Shown piece after piece: positions 18,718-27,611 of a DNA stretch of 64,000 bases; the first letter of the stretch is position 1; the number at the start of each line of letters is the position of its first letter. The position numbers and the translations under genes were made by a program. The DNA is taken from the NCBI RefSeq assembly GCF_014841615.1, contig NZ_JACYUG010000001.1, positions 372,001 through 436,000 of the forward strand. Direction: 5' to 3'. Under the pieces are notes generated by a model, which saw only the letters and a program-made list of their open reading frames with translations, did not search any database and was not told the DNA's origin. The DNA comes from Sphingomonas sp. CFBP 8760 (GTDB lineage Bacteria > Pseudomonadota > Alphaproteobacteria > Sphingomonadales > Sphingomonadaceae).

Positions 18718-19605
18718 ATGATCTACGACATTCGCCACATCACCCGGTTCGATTACGGCATTCAGGTGAAGTTCGCCCGGTGCAACCTGCGGCTGAAACC
18801 GATCGACTGGCCGGGCCAGACGCTGGACGATTACCGGCTGACCGTGGAGCCGGTCGGGCGGCTGGGCGCGGCACGGGCGGAGGCCGGGCTGGCCAATGTG
18901 ACGCGGCTGGTGATCGACACCCCGGTCCGCACGCTGTCGATCGAAAGCGCGGCGCGGGTGACCGTCGACCGGCTGGTGCCGGTGCCCGACGCCACCGACC
19001 CGACGCTGGCCGAGATCGCCGCATGGGCGCGCGACAGCGGCGACCCGTCCGCCGCGGGACCGGCCAACTACATCTATCCATCGCCGCTGATCCCGCTGGA
19101 CCGCGATATCGGCGACTGGTGCGCGGTCGATCTCGATCCCGCCCGCGGGTGTCTGGAGGCGGGGATGGCGCTGGGGATGCGTATCCAGCGCGAGTTCCAG
19201 TTCGACGGCACCGCGACCTTCGTCGACACGCCCCCCAGCGAGGCGTTCCGGCAACGGCGCGGCGTGTGCCAGGACTTCGCGCAGATCATGATCACCGGGC
19301 TGCGCGCCGCCGGCCTGCCCGCCGCCTATGCCTCCGGCTATATCCGCACCATCCCGCCCCCCGGCCAGCCGCGACTGGTGGGGGCGGATGCGACCCATGC
19401 CTGGGTGCTGCTGTGGTGCGGCCCGGTGCGCGGCTGGGTCGGGATCGATCCGACCAACGGCATCTGGATGGCGGCCGACCATATCGTGATGGCGGTCGGC
19501 CGCGACTATGCCGAGATCGCGCCGGTCGACGGCGTGGTGCTGGGTTCCGGCGCGCAGCAGATGGACGTCAGCGTCGACGTCGCGCCGCTGGACCGGGGCG
19601 GCTGA
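18718..19605 (+). CDS. Transglutaminase-like cysteine protease family protein
   Basis: A 295-residue protein with an N-terminal beta domain (YDIRHITRFDYGIQVKFARC) and a C-terminal transglutaminase core. The catalytic triad is intact: Cys184 in RRGVCQDFAQI, His227 in DATHAWV and Asp244 in GIDPTN. It follows the ATP-grasp/alpha-E gene by 16 nt. The pairing is conserved in many bacteria and suggests formation or cleavage of an isopeptide or peptide product. No signal peptide is seen, so it probably acts in the cytoplasm. Confidence 0.93.
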   Translation: MIYDIRHITRFDYGIQVKFARCNLRLKPIDWPGQTLDDYRLTVEPVGRLGAARAEAGLANVTRLVIDTPVRTLSIESAARVTVDRLVPVPDATDPTLAEIAAWARDSGDPSAAGPANYIYPSPLIPLDRDIGDWCAVDLDPARGCLEAGMALGMRIQREFQFDGTATFVDTPPSEAFRQRRGVCQDFAQIMITGLRAAGLPAAYASGYIRTIPPPGQPRLVGADATHAWVLLWCGPVRGWVGIDPTNGIWMAADHIVMAVGRDYAEIAPVDGVVLGSGAQQMDVSVDVAPLDRGG

Positions 19606-19684
19606 TCCGCCCGGTGGCGTCGGCGGTGCGGAAAGTCACACCGGAAAGTCACGAAAGTCGCATCCTACAGCCCCTGTCCGCGGA

Positions 19685-20311
19685 TCAGGTCGCGGCGGCG
19701 GCATCGTCCAGTTCGGCGGCACGGATATAGGCCGGGCGGGCGTGGAGCCGATCAAGATAGGCGGCGAAGGCCGGCGTCCGTTCGATCAGGCCGAACTGCG
19801 TGTACCAGCCGATGCTCGCCCCGACATAGACATCGGCGGCGGTGAACCGGTCGCCCGCGATCCAGTCGCGCGCGGCCACCGCCCGGTCGAGCACCGAGGC
19901 GGCGAGATCGAGATGGCCATAGCCCGCCATCTGCCGCTGTTTTTCGTTGGGGGTGAGGCCCATCGCCTTGTCCAGCACCGCCGCTTCCAGCGGACCGGCG
20001 GCGAAGAACAGCCAGCGGTAATAATCCGCCCGGTCCGCCGGCGGGGGCGCCAGCCCGACATCGGGAAAGGCATCGGCCAGATAGGCGCAGATCGCCGCCC
20101 CCTCCGTCACCACCCGGTCGCCGTGGCGGATCGCGGGCACCTTGCCCATCGGGTTCACGCCCAGATAATCCGCGGTCTTCATCGCGCCGGCATAGTCGAG
20201 GACCACCGTGTCGTAGGGTGCGCCGACCTCCTCCAGCATCCAGCGGGCGATGCGCCCGCGCGATTGCGGATTGGTGTAGAAGGTGAGTCCCGTCACGATG
20301 TCTTCCCCCAT
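19685..20311 (-). CDS. Glutathione S-transferase family protein
   Basis: A 208-residue GST with an N-terminal thioredoxin fold (LTFYTNPQSRGRIARWMLEEVG, then GKVPAIRHGDRVVTEGAAICAYLAD) and a helical C-terminal domain. The NPQSRGR motif, with Ser at the usual activating position, resembles the bacterial theta/beta-like group. Substrate unknown. ATG at 20311 begins directly before the fold. It is 33 bp downstream of the dienelactone hydrolase gene on the same strand. Confidence 0.92.
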   Translation of the reverse strand: MGEDIVTGLTFYTNPQSRGRIARWMLEEVGAPYDTVVLDYAGAMKTADYLGVNPMGKVPAIRHGDRVVTEGAAICAYLADAFPDVGLAPPPADRADYYRWLFFAAGPLEAAVLDKAMGLTPNEKQRQMAGYGHLDLAASVLDRAVAARDWIAGDRFTAADVYVGASIGWYTQFGLIERTPAFAAYLDRLHARPAYIRAAELDDAAAAT

Positions 20312-20344
20312 GCTGTTCTGGAACAGAAGTAGAACATTTTCGGT

Positions 20345-21205
20345 TCAGCCGTCAAGCCGGGCGTGGAGGAACGTGGTGGTCCGCTGCCACGCCAGATCGG
20401 CGGCGGCCTTGTCGTACCGCGCGATCGAGGTGTCGTTGTTGAAGGCGTGGTCGACGCCCGGATAGGTGAACGCCTCGACCGGCTTGCCCGCCGCCTTCAG
20501 CGCCGCGACCCATGGCTCGCCGGTCGTGTTCACGCGCGTATCCTTGCCCGCATAGTGGAGCATCAGCGCGGCGCTGACCCGCGGCGCCTCCGCCGGAGCG
20601 GGGGCCGGGCCGTAATAGGCGACGCCCGCCGCCAAGGCCGGGCCGGCCGCCACCGCCAGCCGGTTGACGAACGCCCCGCCCCAGCAGAAGCCGACCGCCC
20701 CTGCCCGGCCGGCCCGGCCCGTACCCAGCAGCGTGCGGGCCTGCGCCAGCGCCAGATCGTAGTCGAGAGTGCCGATCATGGTCCGCGCCTTGTCCTCATC
20801 GGCGGGGGTGCCGCCCTGCGGCGCGAGGAAATCGGGCGCGACGGCGCGGAAACCGGCCAGGGCGACCCGGCGGGCCACATCCTCGATATGCGGGGTCAGC
20901 CCGCGATTCTCATGGATGACCAGCACGGTGGCGAGCTTGCGGGGAGCCTTGCGCGGCATGGCGACATAGGCGATCGCCGGAGCCCCGGCCTGCGTTCCCG
21001 TGGTGCGCTCCACCGACAGGCGCGCATCCCGCGGATCGATCACCGCCGCCGCGACGGGGGAAGCGGCGATCCCCAGGATCAGCGCCTCCGCCGCCGCCGT
21101 GGAGCCGACCAGCAGCGTCATCTGCCGCAGCAACTCGCGCCGGTCGCGATGTTCGTGCGTGAAGGCGTCGTAAAGCTGGATCGCGCGGTCGCGGATGTCC
21201 GACAT
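20345..21205 (-). CDS. Dienelactone hydrolase family protein (YghX-like)
   Basis: A 286-residue alpha/beta hydrolase. An N-terminal helical leader (about 1-55, RRELLRQMTLLVGSTAAAEA) is typical of the YghX branch and may be a membrane-associated or twin-arginine-like segment. The core has the Cys nucleophile in VGFCWGGAF, Asp in GKDTRVN and His in GVDHAFNN, the triad of dienelactone hydrolases. Physiological substrate unknown. It forms a small leftward unit with the GST gene. Confidence 0.9.
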   Translation of the reverse strand: MSDIRDRAIQLYDAFTHEHRDRRELLRQMTLLVGSTAAAEALILGIAASPVAAAVIDPRDARLSVERTTGTQAGAPAIAYVAMPRKAPRKLATVLVIHENRGLTPHIEDVARRVALAGFRAVAPDFLAPQGGTPADEDKARTMIGTLDYDLALAQARTLLGTGRAGRAGAVGFCWGGAFVNRLAVAAGPALAAGVAYYGPAPAPAEAPRVSAALMLHYAGKDTRVNTTGEPWVAALKAAGKPVEAFTYPGVDHAFNNDTSIARYDKAAADLAWQRTTTFLHARLDG

Positions 21206-21480
21206 GGCTGGCCTCTCCTGATGATCCGGCGGAGGCTAGGCCGGATGGGGAGGCATGAGAAGGGGTTGGCGGGTGTTCCCCACGCATGTGTCGGGAGGGA
21301 CAGGCATGGGCCGGGCCGGGCCGGGCGACGAAGGACTGATTTTGAAAAGGCGGGCGTTGATAATCGTCATTGCATGATGCCTACATGCTTTCCGAAAAGC
21401 ATCGGCGTAGCGGGCATGGATCAGCGCAAGACGAAAGCGTATGACGCACCATACCGCACCTAACCCGAGATGGATCGACC
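21206..21480. other. Intergenic region entering the low-GC patch
   Basis: About 275 bp without a credible gene. The first part is GC-rich; from about 21350 the composition drops, marking the left edge of the patch that continues to about 22950. AT-rich hexamers occur but no clear promoter was identified. Confidence 0.45.
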
Positions 21481-22035
21481 ATGAACATCACCGCGCGGCT
21501 TTCTGCACTCTCTTTGCTCATATTTGGGGTGAGCGGCTGTGGTATGTCCGAACAAGATGCCACGGCGATGGCCGCCACTTACCGGGTTGACGAACGGGCG
21601 CCCATAAAATCAGCAGGATCGATCATCATATCTGCTCCGCCCCGAACGGTGTGGAAATACATAACCGACATAAATAGTTGGCCATCCTGGCGGCCGGAAG
21701 TGAGCGCCAGTCATCTAGATGGATCGCCTGCGGCAGGTACATCCTTCACATGGACTGTTGATGGTACTGATATCAAATCGCAAATCGCCGGAGTTGACGT
21801 ACAAAGACGGATTGCGTGGACTGGTTACACCATGGGTTTGACGGCGATCCATCTTTGGATGGTCCAGCCGCTCGGTCCAGACAAGACATTGGTACGGACG
21901 ACGGAAAGCATGACAGGCTTTCCATCGTCGTTGTTATATTCATCTGCCGATCTACAGTCGACAAACGCGAAGTGGTTGTCAGACCTCAAACGGATTTCGG
22001 AGAAGGACGACACAATCAATGATAAGCGGAAATGA
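21481..22035 (+). CDS. SRPBCC-fold (START-like) lipoprotein
   Basis: A 184-residue protein beginning with a signal peptide and lipobox (FGVSGC), so probably lipid-anchored. Residues about 45-180 fit the polyketide cyclase/SRPBCC fold: IIISAPPRTVWKYITDINSW, WPSWRPEV and the TESMTGFPSSL end region. These domains bind hydrophobic ligands. Base composition (about 50-55% GC) and codon use are unlike the neighbours, so it may be recently acquired. The ligand is unknown. Confidence 0.75.
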   Translation: MNITARLSALSLLIFGVSGCGMSEQDATAMAATYRVDERAPIKSAGSIIISAPPRTVWKYITDINSWPSWRPEVSASHLDGSPAAGTSFTWTVDGTDIKSQIAGVDVQRRIAWTGYTMGLTAIHLWMVQPLGPDKTLVRTTESMTGFPSSLLYSSADLQSTNAKWLSDLKRISEKDDTINDKRK

Positions 22036-22116
22036 CATTCCCAGAATTGAACATCAACCAACATGGAAGCGGCGGCATCTGAACCGATAATAGAGTATAA
22101 ATTTCAAATTATAGTT

Positions 22117-22749
22117 TTATGATGGCTGCTCGCGGGGCGCCATCAAAGCTATCAGCGGCAACCCTGTGTGGATGAGCATGAGCCACAGAATTTCATGCGT
22201 CACCCCATAAGCGGTGGTGAACACAAGAGCGGATGCGATGCTCGCCATCAACATCCGGCGATCTTTAATACCATGTGCGACACCGTAGGCGAGCACTGCC
22301 AATCCTATGGCCGCTACGATTCCCACTAACGGTATCAGAAACCACAGCAAAAATCCCCTATATAGGATCTCCCAACCCGACCCGGCGGCAAATGCGAACA
22401 GGATATAGCCGGCACGTTCGACTGTCGTTTGAGGAAACGGATCGTCAGCGTCTTTCGCGCTTACATCCTCTTTGCGTCGGGCAGCTACAGCTAGAGTCGC
22501 CATAAGCAATGCCGCGCCCAGCAGGCAAATCCAACCTAGCTTTGTGGGTGGAAGTCGCAATCCCAGCGCGGATGCATTTCTATTCGCGAAAGCCCATTGC
22601 AGCGCCAGAACGCTCAGGCAGCCTGATATCATCAAAACTGCCGAACGATAACGCGCGATACGAGAGCGACGAATACCGGATCGTTCCCGCCACACCACCA
22701 GCATAGGTATGCCGATCAACAGGAACGCTGCCAACGCGATATCTACCAT
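22117..22749 (-). CDS. CPBP-like intramembrane protease family protein, degenerate motif
   Basis: A 210-residue membrane protein with about six hydrophobic segments. Near residue 125 it has GWEILYRGFLLW, which resembles CPBP/Rce1 motif 1 (EExxxR) with Trp at the first Glu. Motif 2 is YGVAH (usually FxxxH); the C-terminal HTGLP has Pro where Asn or Asp is common. It could be a diverged protease or a non-catalytic homologue. The start was placed at MVDIALAAF; the frame is open 69 codons further, but that part looks non-coding. Low GC like its neighbour. Confidence 0.65.
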   Translation of the reverse strand: MVDIALAAFLLIGIPMLVVWRERSGIRRSRIARYRSAVLMISGCLSVLALQWAFANRNASALGLRLPPTKLGWICLLGAALLMATLAVAARRKEDVSAKDADDPFPQTTVERAGYILFAFAAGSGWEILYRGFLLWFLIPLVGIVAAIGLAVLAYGVAHGIKDRRMLMASIASALVFTTAYGVTHEILWLMLIHTGLPLIALMAPREQPS

Positions 22750-23040
22750 GTCTCGGATATCGCTCCTACCGAAATGCTTCGCCGATGGCCCTTCTGTATT
22801 GAAATTATCAAAAAATCGCGAAGTGTCTTTGCCGCTAACGAACCCTTGTCGATACAGTCGTTCCGGCGTTGATACCGACAGCCGTTCGGACCCTGCGATT
22901 TCCTGAAATCTGTTCCCGATTGCTCTTTTCCAACATTGTCGCGCGGAGACGGGCATGACCGCTTTCGGGTTCGCGGATCGTCAGCCAGAGCGTCCGGCGT
23001 CTGGGCGACAGCCGCCGTCGCCGTGCCCCATGTCGAAAGC

Positions 23041-24765
23041 TTACACCGCCAACCCCAGCGAGGCGGCGTCGCAGGCGCGGTCGCGGCCGGCGGCCTTGGC
23101 GGCGTAGAGGGCGCGGTCGGCCTGCCGGTACAGCGCTTGCCAGTCGGCCTCGCCCAGCAGCGGGCCGGTGCAGGTGCCAATGCTGGTGGTGACCGGGATG
23201 TCGAAGGGCATCCGGGCGCGACGCAGGTCGGTCAGCAGCGTGGCGGGCGCGATGCTGGTGGCGGCGTCGCCCAGCACCGCGAACTCCTCGCCCCCCAACC
23301 GGGCGACCAGCGCGCCCGGCGGGGCGGCGGCGGTCAGCGCCCGGGCGACCGCGCGCAGCACCTCGTCCCCGCCGTCATGGCCGATCGATTCGTTGATCGT
23401 CTTGAAATGGTCGAGATCGGCGATCGACAGCGTCTGCGGCCCCGATCGGCCGATCGCCTGGGTCAGGAACGCGCGACGGTTGAGCAGCCCGGTCAGCCCG
23501 TCGATATCCGCCAGCGCGCGTGCCACCGCCTCCCGCTCGCGCGCGGCGTCGCGTTCGCGGCTGAGGGTGCGGATGCGATAGGCGATGCCGATCGCCGACA
23601 GCAGCGCCTCCAGCGCCATCGCGCCGATCGTCGAATGTTCGATCCAGCCGCCCCAGACGATCAATCCCATCGCTGCGGCGACCCGCGTCGAACCGACCGC
23701 GATCGGCGCCCCCCAGGCGATGGCGAAGACCCACAGGTAATTGCTGCGCCGCCGCCACGCCTGCACCAGCACCCACACCACGATCCCGACCAACAGCAGA
23801 TAGGTGGCGGTGACCAGCGCATCGAGCAGCCGGATGTGCCAGGGGGCGGCGGCGGCGAACAGCGCGGTGGAACTGAGCAACGCGGCGACGACGACCGCAT
23901 TCGCGCGTTTCAGCGGCCCATCGAACACGCGGGGTTCGAAGAAGAAGCGGGCGAACACCAGCACCGAGGCCGCCGATCCACCGAGCAGCAGGCCGCTCCA
24001 CCGCAGCCGGTCGGTATCGCCCATCGTCGGCACCCATTCGACGATGATCCCCGACGAGGTCAGGCCATAGCCGATCAGGCAGAGCAGCATCAGGCAATAG
24101 GCGGGCTGGAACGCCTGCCGCAGCGCGCCCCACAAGGCGAGATTGTACACGAGCAGCGCCACCGCCATGCCGAAAAACGCGGCATAGATGGCCCGCATCG
24201 TGCCATCGCGCCGCGCCGCGCCCTCGCGATCGATCAGCATCGGCTCCAGCAGCAGCCCACGGATATTGGCCGCGCCGCGGATATGCCAGAGCAGCCGGAC
24301 GGGGGGCGACGATCCGGCGGGCAGCGCCAGTTCGACGACCGACCCGACCCGCAGATAGGGGGCGATCGCTTCGCTGTTATAGCCGACCCGGTCGATCGTG
24401 CCATCGGCGCGCAGGACGTGCAGCGTGACATGCGTACGCCACAGGCTGCCGGTGCGGACCACCGGCATCGATCGCCCTGCCCCGCCTGGGCCCCCGATCG
24501 CCGCCCCGATGGCGGGTAGTCTCTCGCTCAACAGCCAGAAATCGCCGCTGCCCAGGACGCGCTGATCGATATGGCAGTCAAAGGCGGACGGCCGCGCGAA
24601 CAGGGCGGCGGCGGTCATTGCCGGGCGAGCGGGCAGGACGCAGACGGACAGGACCCGGCCATCCGTGCCGCCCCCGGCATCGGCCCGGGGGCCAGCCGTC
24701 GCGGGGGCCGCCAGCATCGCCAGCAGCACCGTCATCCATCCGCAAAGCCACTGCCACCCGGTCAT
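23041..24765 (-). CDS. Diguanylate cyclase with 7TMR-DISM sensor region
   Basis: A 574-residue protein. Order: signal peptide (to about 24), periplasmic DISM-type extracellular domain (about 40-180), seven membrane helices (about 190-390), short coiled coil (SRERDAAREREAVARAL), GGDEF domain (about 415-570). The active site is LGGEEF, so it should make c-di-GMP from GTP. The usual inhibitory RxxD motif before the active site is absent (APPGALVARLGGEEF). The periplasmic domain probably senses a sugar-like or other ligand. It stands alone between the low-GC patch and clpA. Confidence 0.9.
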   Translation of the reverse strand: MTGWQWLCGWMTVLLAMLAAPATAGPRADAGGGTDGRVLSVCVLPARPAMTAAALFARPSAFDCHIDQRVLGSGDFWLLSERLPAIGAAIGGPGGAGRSMPVVRTGSLWRTHVTLHVLRADGTIDRVGYNSEAIAPYLRVGSVVELALPAGSSPPVRLLWHIRGAANIRGLLLEPMLIDREGAARRDGTMRAIYAAFFGMAVALLVYNLALWGALRQAFQPAYCLMLLCLIGYGLTSSGIIVEWVPTMGDTDRLRWSGLLLGGSAASVLVFARFFFEPRVFDGPLKRANAVVVAALLSSTALFAAAAPWHIRLLDALVTATYLLLVGIVVWVLVQAWRRRSNYLWVFAIAWGAPIAVGSTRVAAAMGLIVWGGWIEHSTIGAMALEALLSAIGIAYRIRTLSRERDAAREREAVARALADIDGLTGLLNRRAFLTQAIGRSGPQTLSIADLDHFKTINESIGHDGGDEVLRAVARALTAAAPPGALVARLGGEEFAVLGDAATSIAPATLLTDLRRARMPFDIPVTTSIGTCTGPLLGEADWQALYRQADRALYAAKAAGRDRACDAASLGLAV

Positions 24766-24820
24766 GGGGACGGTCTGTTAGCGCCCCGGCATGGAAACGT
24801 TAATAGCCTTGGACGCACGA

Positions 24821-24855
24821 ACGGAGATGGAACACCGTTTCGGTTCCATCTCCGT
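24821..24855. terminator. Hairpin downstream of clpA
   Basis: ACGGAGATGGAAC and GTTCCATCTCCGT form a perfect 13-bp stem with a 9-nt loop. It lies about 45 bp after the clpA stop and between clpA and the GGDEF gene. No T-run follows on either strand, so it is a transcription end or an mRNA-stabilising stem rather than a textbook terminator. Confidence 0.5.
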
Positions 24856-24897
24856 CGGACATTTCATGCACCCGGCGGCGCGACGGTGCCTGGATCA

Positions 24898-27213
24898 CTA
24901 GACCTCGACCGGCTCGGTCTTGCCACCCTTCTTGCGCGGCTTCTTGGGCGCGGAGGGTTCGATGGTGAACGACAGCGCGCCGTCCTTCATCCGCACCGTC
25001 ACCTCGCCACCATGGACCAGCTTGCCGAACAGCAGTTCCTCGGCCAGCGGCTGCTTGATCTTCTCCTGGATCAGGCGGCCCATCGGGCGGGCACCATAGA
25101 GCTTGTCATAGCCCTTCTCGGTCAGCCACGCCTTGGCGGCATCGTCGAGATTGATGTGGACGCCGCGGTCGGCCAGCTGGAGTTCGAGCTGGAGGATGAA
25201 CTTGTCCACCACCCGCGCCACTACCTCGGTCGGCAGATAGCCGAACGGCACGATCGCATCGAGCCGGTTGCGGAATTCCGGCGTGAACAGCTTCGTGACC
25301 GCCTGCTCGTCCTCACCCTCGCGGCTGAGGTTGCCGAAGCCCAGCGTCTCGCGTGCCATGTCCGACGCGCCCGCATTCGTCGTCATGATGAGGATGACGT
25401 TGCGGAAGTCGACGGTCTTGCCGTGCTGATCGGTCAGGCGGCCATTGTCCATCACCTGCAACAGGATGTTGAACAGGTCCGGATGCGCCTTCTCGATCTC
25501 GTCGAGCAGCAGCACGCAATGCGGGTTCTGGTCGACCGCGTCGGTCAGCAGGCCGCCCTGATCGAACCCGACATAGCCGGGAGGCGCGCCGATCAGCCGG
25601 CTGACCGAATGACGCTCCATATATTCCGACATGTCGAACCGCTGGAGCGGGATGCCCATGATCGCCGACAGCTGCTTGGCCACCTCGGTCTTGCCGACGC
25701 CGGTGGGGCCGGTGAACAGGTAGTTGCCGATCGGCTTCTCCGGATCGCGCAGGCCGGCGCGCGACAGCTTGATCGCGGAGGACAGCTTCTCGATCGCGCT
25801 GTTCTGGCCGAACACGACGCGCTTCAGATCGGTTTCGAGCGATTCGAGCGCCTTCTTGTCGTCGGTCGACACGCTTTTCGGCGGGATGCGCGCCATGGTC
25901 GCGATGACCTGTTCGATCTCCTTGGGGGTGATCGTCTTCTTGCGCTTGGCGGCGGGCACCAGCATCTGCATCGCGCCCACTTCGTCGATCACGTCGATCG
26001 CCTTGTCGGGCAGCTTGCGGTCGTTGATGTAGCGCGCCGACAGCTCGACCGCGGACTTGATCGCATCGGGCGTGTACTTGACGTTGTGGTGATCCTCGAA
26101 CGCCGAGCGCAGGCCGGCGAGGATCTTGATCGTATCCTCGATCGTCGGTTCGTTGACGTCGATCTTCTGGAACCGGCGCAGCAGCGCGCGATCCTTTTCG
26201 AAGTGGTTGCGGAATTCCTTGTAGGTGGTCGAGCCGATGCAGCGGATGCTGCCGCCCGACAGCGCGGGCTTGAGCAGGTTCGACGCGTCCATCGCGCCGC
26301 CGCTGGTCGCGCCGGCACCGATCACGGTGTGGATCTCGTCGATGAACAGCACCGCGTGCGGCAGTTTTTCGAGTTCGTTGACGACCGCCTTCAGCCGCTC
26401 CTCGAAATCGCCGCGATAGCGGGTGCCGGCGAGCAGCGCGCCCATGTCGAGCGAGTAGATCACCGCCTCCAGCAGCACGTCGGGCACGTCGCCCTCGATG
26501 ATCTTGCGCGCCAGCCCCTCCGCGATCGCGGTCTTGCCGACGCCGGGATCACCGACATAGAGCGGGTTGTTCTTCGACCGGCGGCACAGGATCTGGATCG
26601 TGCGATCCACCTCCGGCCCGCGCCCGATCAGCGGATCGACCTTGCCGATCTTCGCCTTCTCGTTGAGATCGACGGTGAATTGCTTGAGCGCGCTTTCCGT
26701 CTTGCCCTTCTCCTGTTGCCTGGCGGGCTTCTCTTCCTCGGCCGCGCCCTTGGGGGGCGTCGCCTCCGCGGTGCCGCCCTTGCCGACACCGTGGCTGATG
26801 AAACTGACCGCATCCAGCCGGCTCATGTCCTGCTGCTGCAGGAAATAGACGGCATAGCTTTCCCGCTCGCTGAACAACGCGACCAGCACGTTGGCGCCGG
26901 TCACCTCGTCGCGGCCCGACGACTGGACGTGCAGGATCGCGCGCTGGACGACGCGCTGGAACCCGCTGGTCGGCGACGGATCAGTCGCCGCCTCCACCTT
27001 CAGCGCGTCGAGTTCGGTATCGAGATAATGGGCGACCGTGGTCTTCAGTTCGCCGAGATCGACATGGCAGGCGGTCATCACCTTGGACGCGTGCTCGTCG
27101 TCGATCAGCGCCAGCAGCAGATGCTCCAGCGTGGCATATTCGTGGCGGCGGGCCGATGCGGCCTCCAGCGCCTTGTGCAGCGTGGTTTCGAGGGCGGGAG
27201 CGAATGACGGCAT
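24898..27213 (-). CDS. clpA: ATP-dependent Clp protease ATP-binding subunit ClpA
   Basis: A 771-residue AAA+ unfoldase that feeds substrates to ClpP. Residues 1-150 form the Clp N-domain repeat pair. A charged linker (about 145-175) precedes AAA-1 with Walker A GDPGVGKT (221-228) and Walker B FIDEIH; AAA-2 has GPTGVGKT near residue 500. The LGFGNL segment in AAA-2 corresponds to the ClpP-docking IGL/F loop. clpS, often next to clpA in alphaproteobacteria, is not adjacent. A Lys-rich tail (KKPRKKGGK) ends the protein. Confidence 0.97.
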   Translation of the reverse strand: MPSFAPALETTLHKALEAASARRHEYATLEHLLLALIDDEHASKVMTACHVDLGELKTTVAHYLDTELDALKVEAATDPSPTSGFQRVVQRAILHVQSSGRDEVTGANVLVALFSERESYAVYFLQQQDMSRLDAVSFISHGVGKGGTAEATPPKGAAEEEKPARQQEKGKTESALKQFTVDLNEKAKIGKVDPLIGRGPEVDRTIQILCRRSKNNPLYVGDPGVGKTAIAEGLARKIIEGDVPDVLLEAVIYSLDMGALLAGTRYRGDFEERLKAVVNELEKLPHAVLFIDEIHTVIGAGATSGGAMDASNLLKPALSGGSIRCIGSTTYKEFRNHFEKDRALLRRFQKIDVNEPTIEDTIKILAGLRSAFEDHHNVKYTPDAIKSAVELSARYINDRKLPDKAIDVIDEVGAMQMLVPAAKRKKTITPKEIEQVIATMARIPPKSVSTDDKKALESLETDLKRVVFGQNSAIEKLSSAIKLSRAGLRDPEKPIGNYLFTGPTGVGKTEVAKQLSAIMGIPLQRFDMSEYMERHSVSRLIGAPPGYVGFDQGGLLTDAVDQNPHCVLLLDEIEKAHPDLFNILLQVMDNGRLTDQHGKTVDFRNVILIMTTNAGASDMARETLGFGNLSREGEDEQAVTKLFTPEFRNRLDAIVPFGYLPTEVVARVVDKFILQLELQLADRGVHINLDDAAKAWLTEKGYDKLYGARPMGRLIQEKIKQPLAEELLFGKLVHGGEVTVRMKDGALSFTIEPSAPKKPRKKGGKTEPVEV

Positions 27214-27334
27214 TACGATACTCCAGTCGGGTCCGAGGCCGGACCCTTTCCGTCTATGTCGGAACGCACCCCCCCGGCATCAAGCGCCCCGTCGATCGAA
27301 GGGGCCGGGTGCCGGGGGAAAGCTACGTTCATCA

Positions 27335-27526
27335 TCACCGGAATAGGGCGTCGGCACTTGCGCGGTGATTAACGGCGCGTTCCAGATGGCGGCGGGACCG
27401 CCCGATCTCGCGTTCCAGCGCGGTGATCCGCGCCTCCAGCTCGGCGACCGATAGCGGGTCCAGATCCTGCATGGCCAGCACGCCGACCGGATCGTCGGAC
27501 AGCGGGCGGGGATCGTCGGGTTCCAT
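27335..27526 (-). CDS. DUF1192 domain small protein
   Basis: A 63-residue protein with the DUF1192 pattern: acidic start MEPDDPRPLSDDP, then QDLDPLSVAELEARITALE and C-terminal NHRASADALFR. The central part is a short coiled coil. Function is unknown; the family is common in alphaproteobacteria. The start is the ATG directly before this pattern, although the frame extends upstream. It is 120 bp upstream of clpA on the same strand and diverges from the quinone oxidoreductase gene. Confidence 0.85.
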   Translation of the reverse strand: MEPDDPRPLSDDPVGVLAMQDLDPLSVAELEARITALEREIGRSRRHLERAVNHRASADALFR

Positions 27527-27611
27527 GATGCAAACGTTGACCCGTGCGTGCCGGTTGTCAATAACGGCGCGCACCGCCGACCAAGCCCCCCCCCTACAGA
27601 GACAGGCCCCG

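Larger units (their letters stand above)
21350..22950. other. Low-GC patch with two unusual genes
   Basis: By eye the GC content falls to about 50-55% (lower in the gaps, for example 22080-22120), against about two thirds elsewhere. The segment holds the convergent SRPBCC lipoprotein and CPBP-like genes. No integrase, repeat or attachment site was found at its edges, so acquisition by transfer is an inference from composition only. Confidence 0.55.

Noticed and set aside
20323..20347. GGAAC-N16-CGGTT on the plus strand, similar to an EcfG promoter
   Set aside because: The second element is CGGT, not CGTT, and no plus-strand gene follows.
22750..22956. N-terminal extension of the CPBP-like protein
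   Set aside because: The extra 69 residues have no hydrophobic or domain pattern and precede a better start just before the first membrane helix.
24571..27207. Plus-strand open frame of 878 codons
   Set aside because: Exact shadow of clpA and the GGDEF gene end; no domain and no ribosome site, while the minus strand encodes a complete ClpA.
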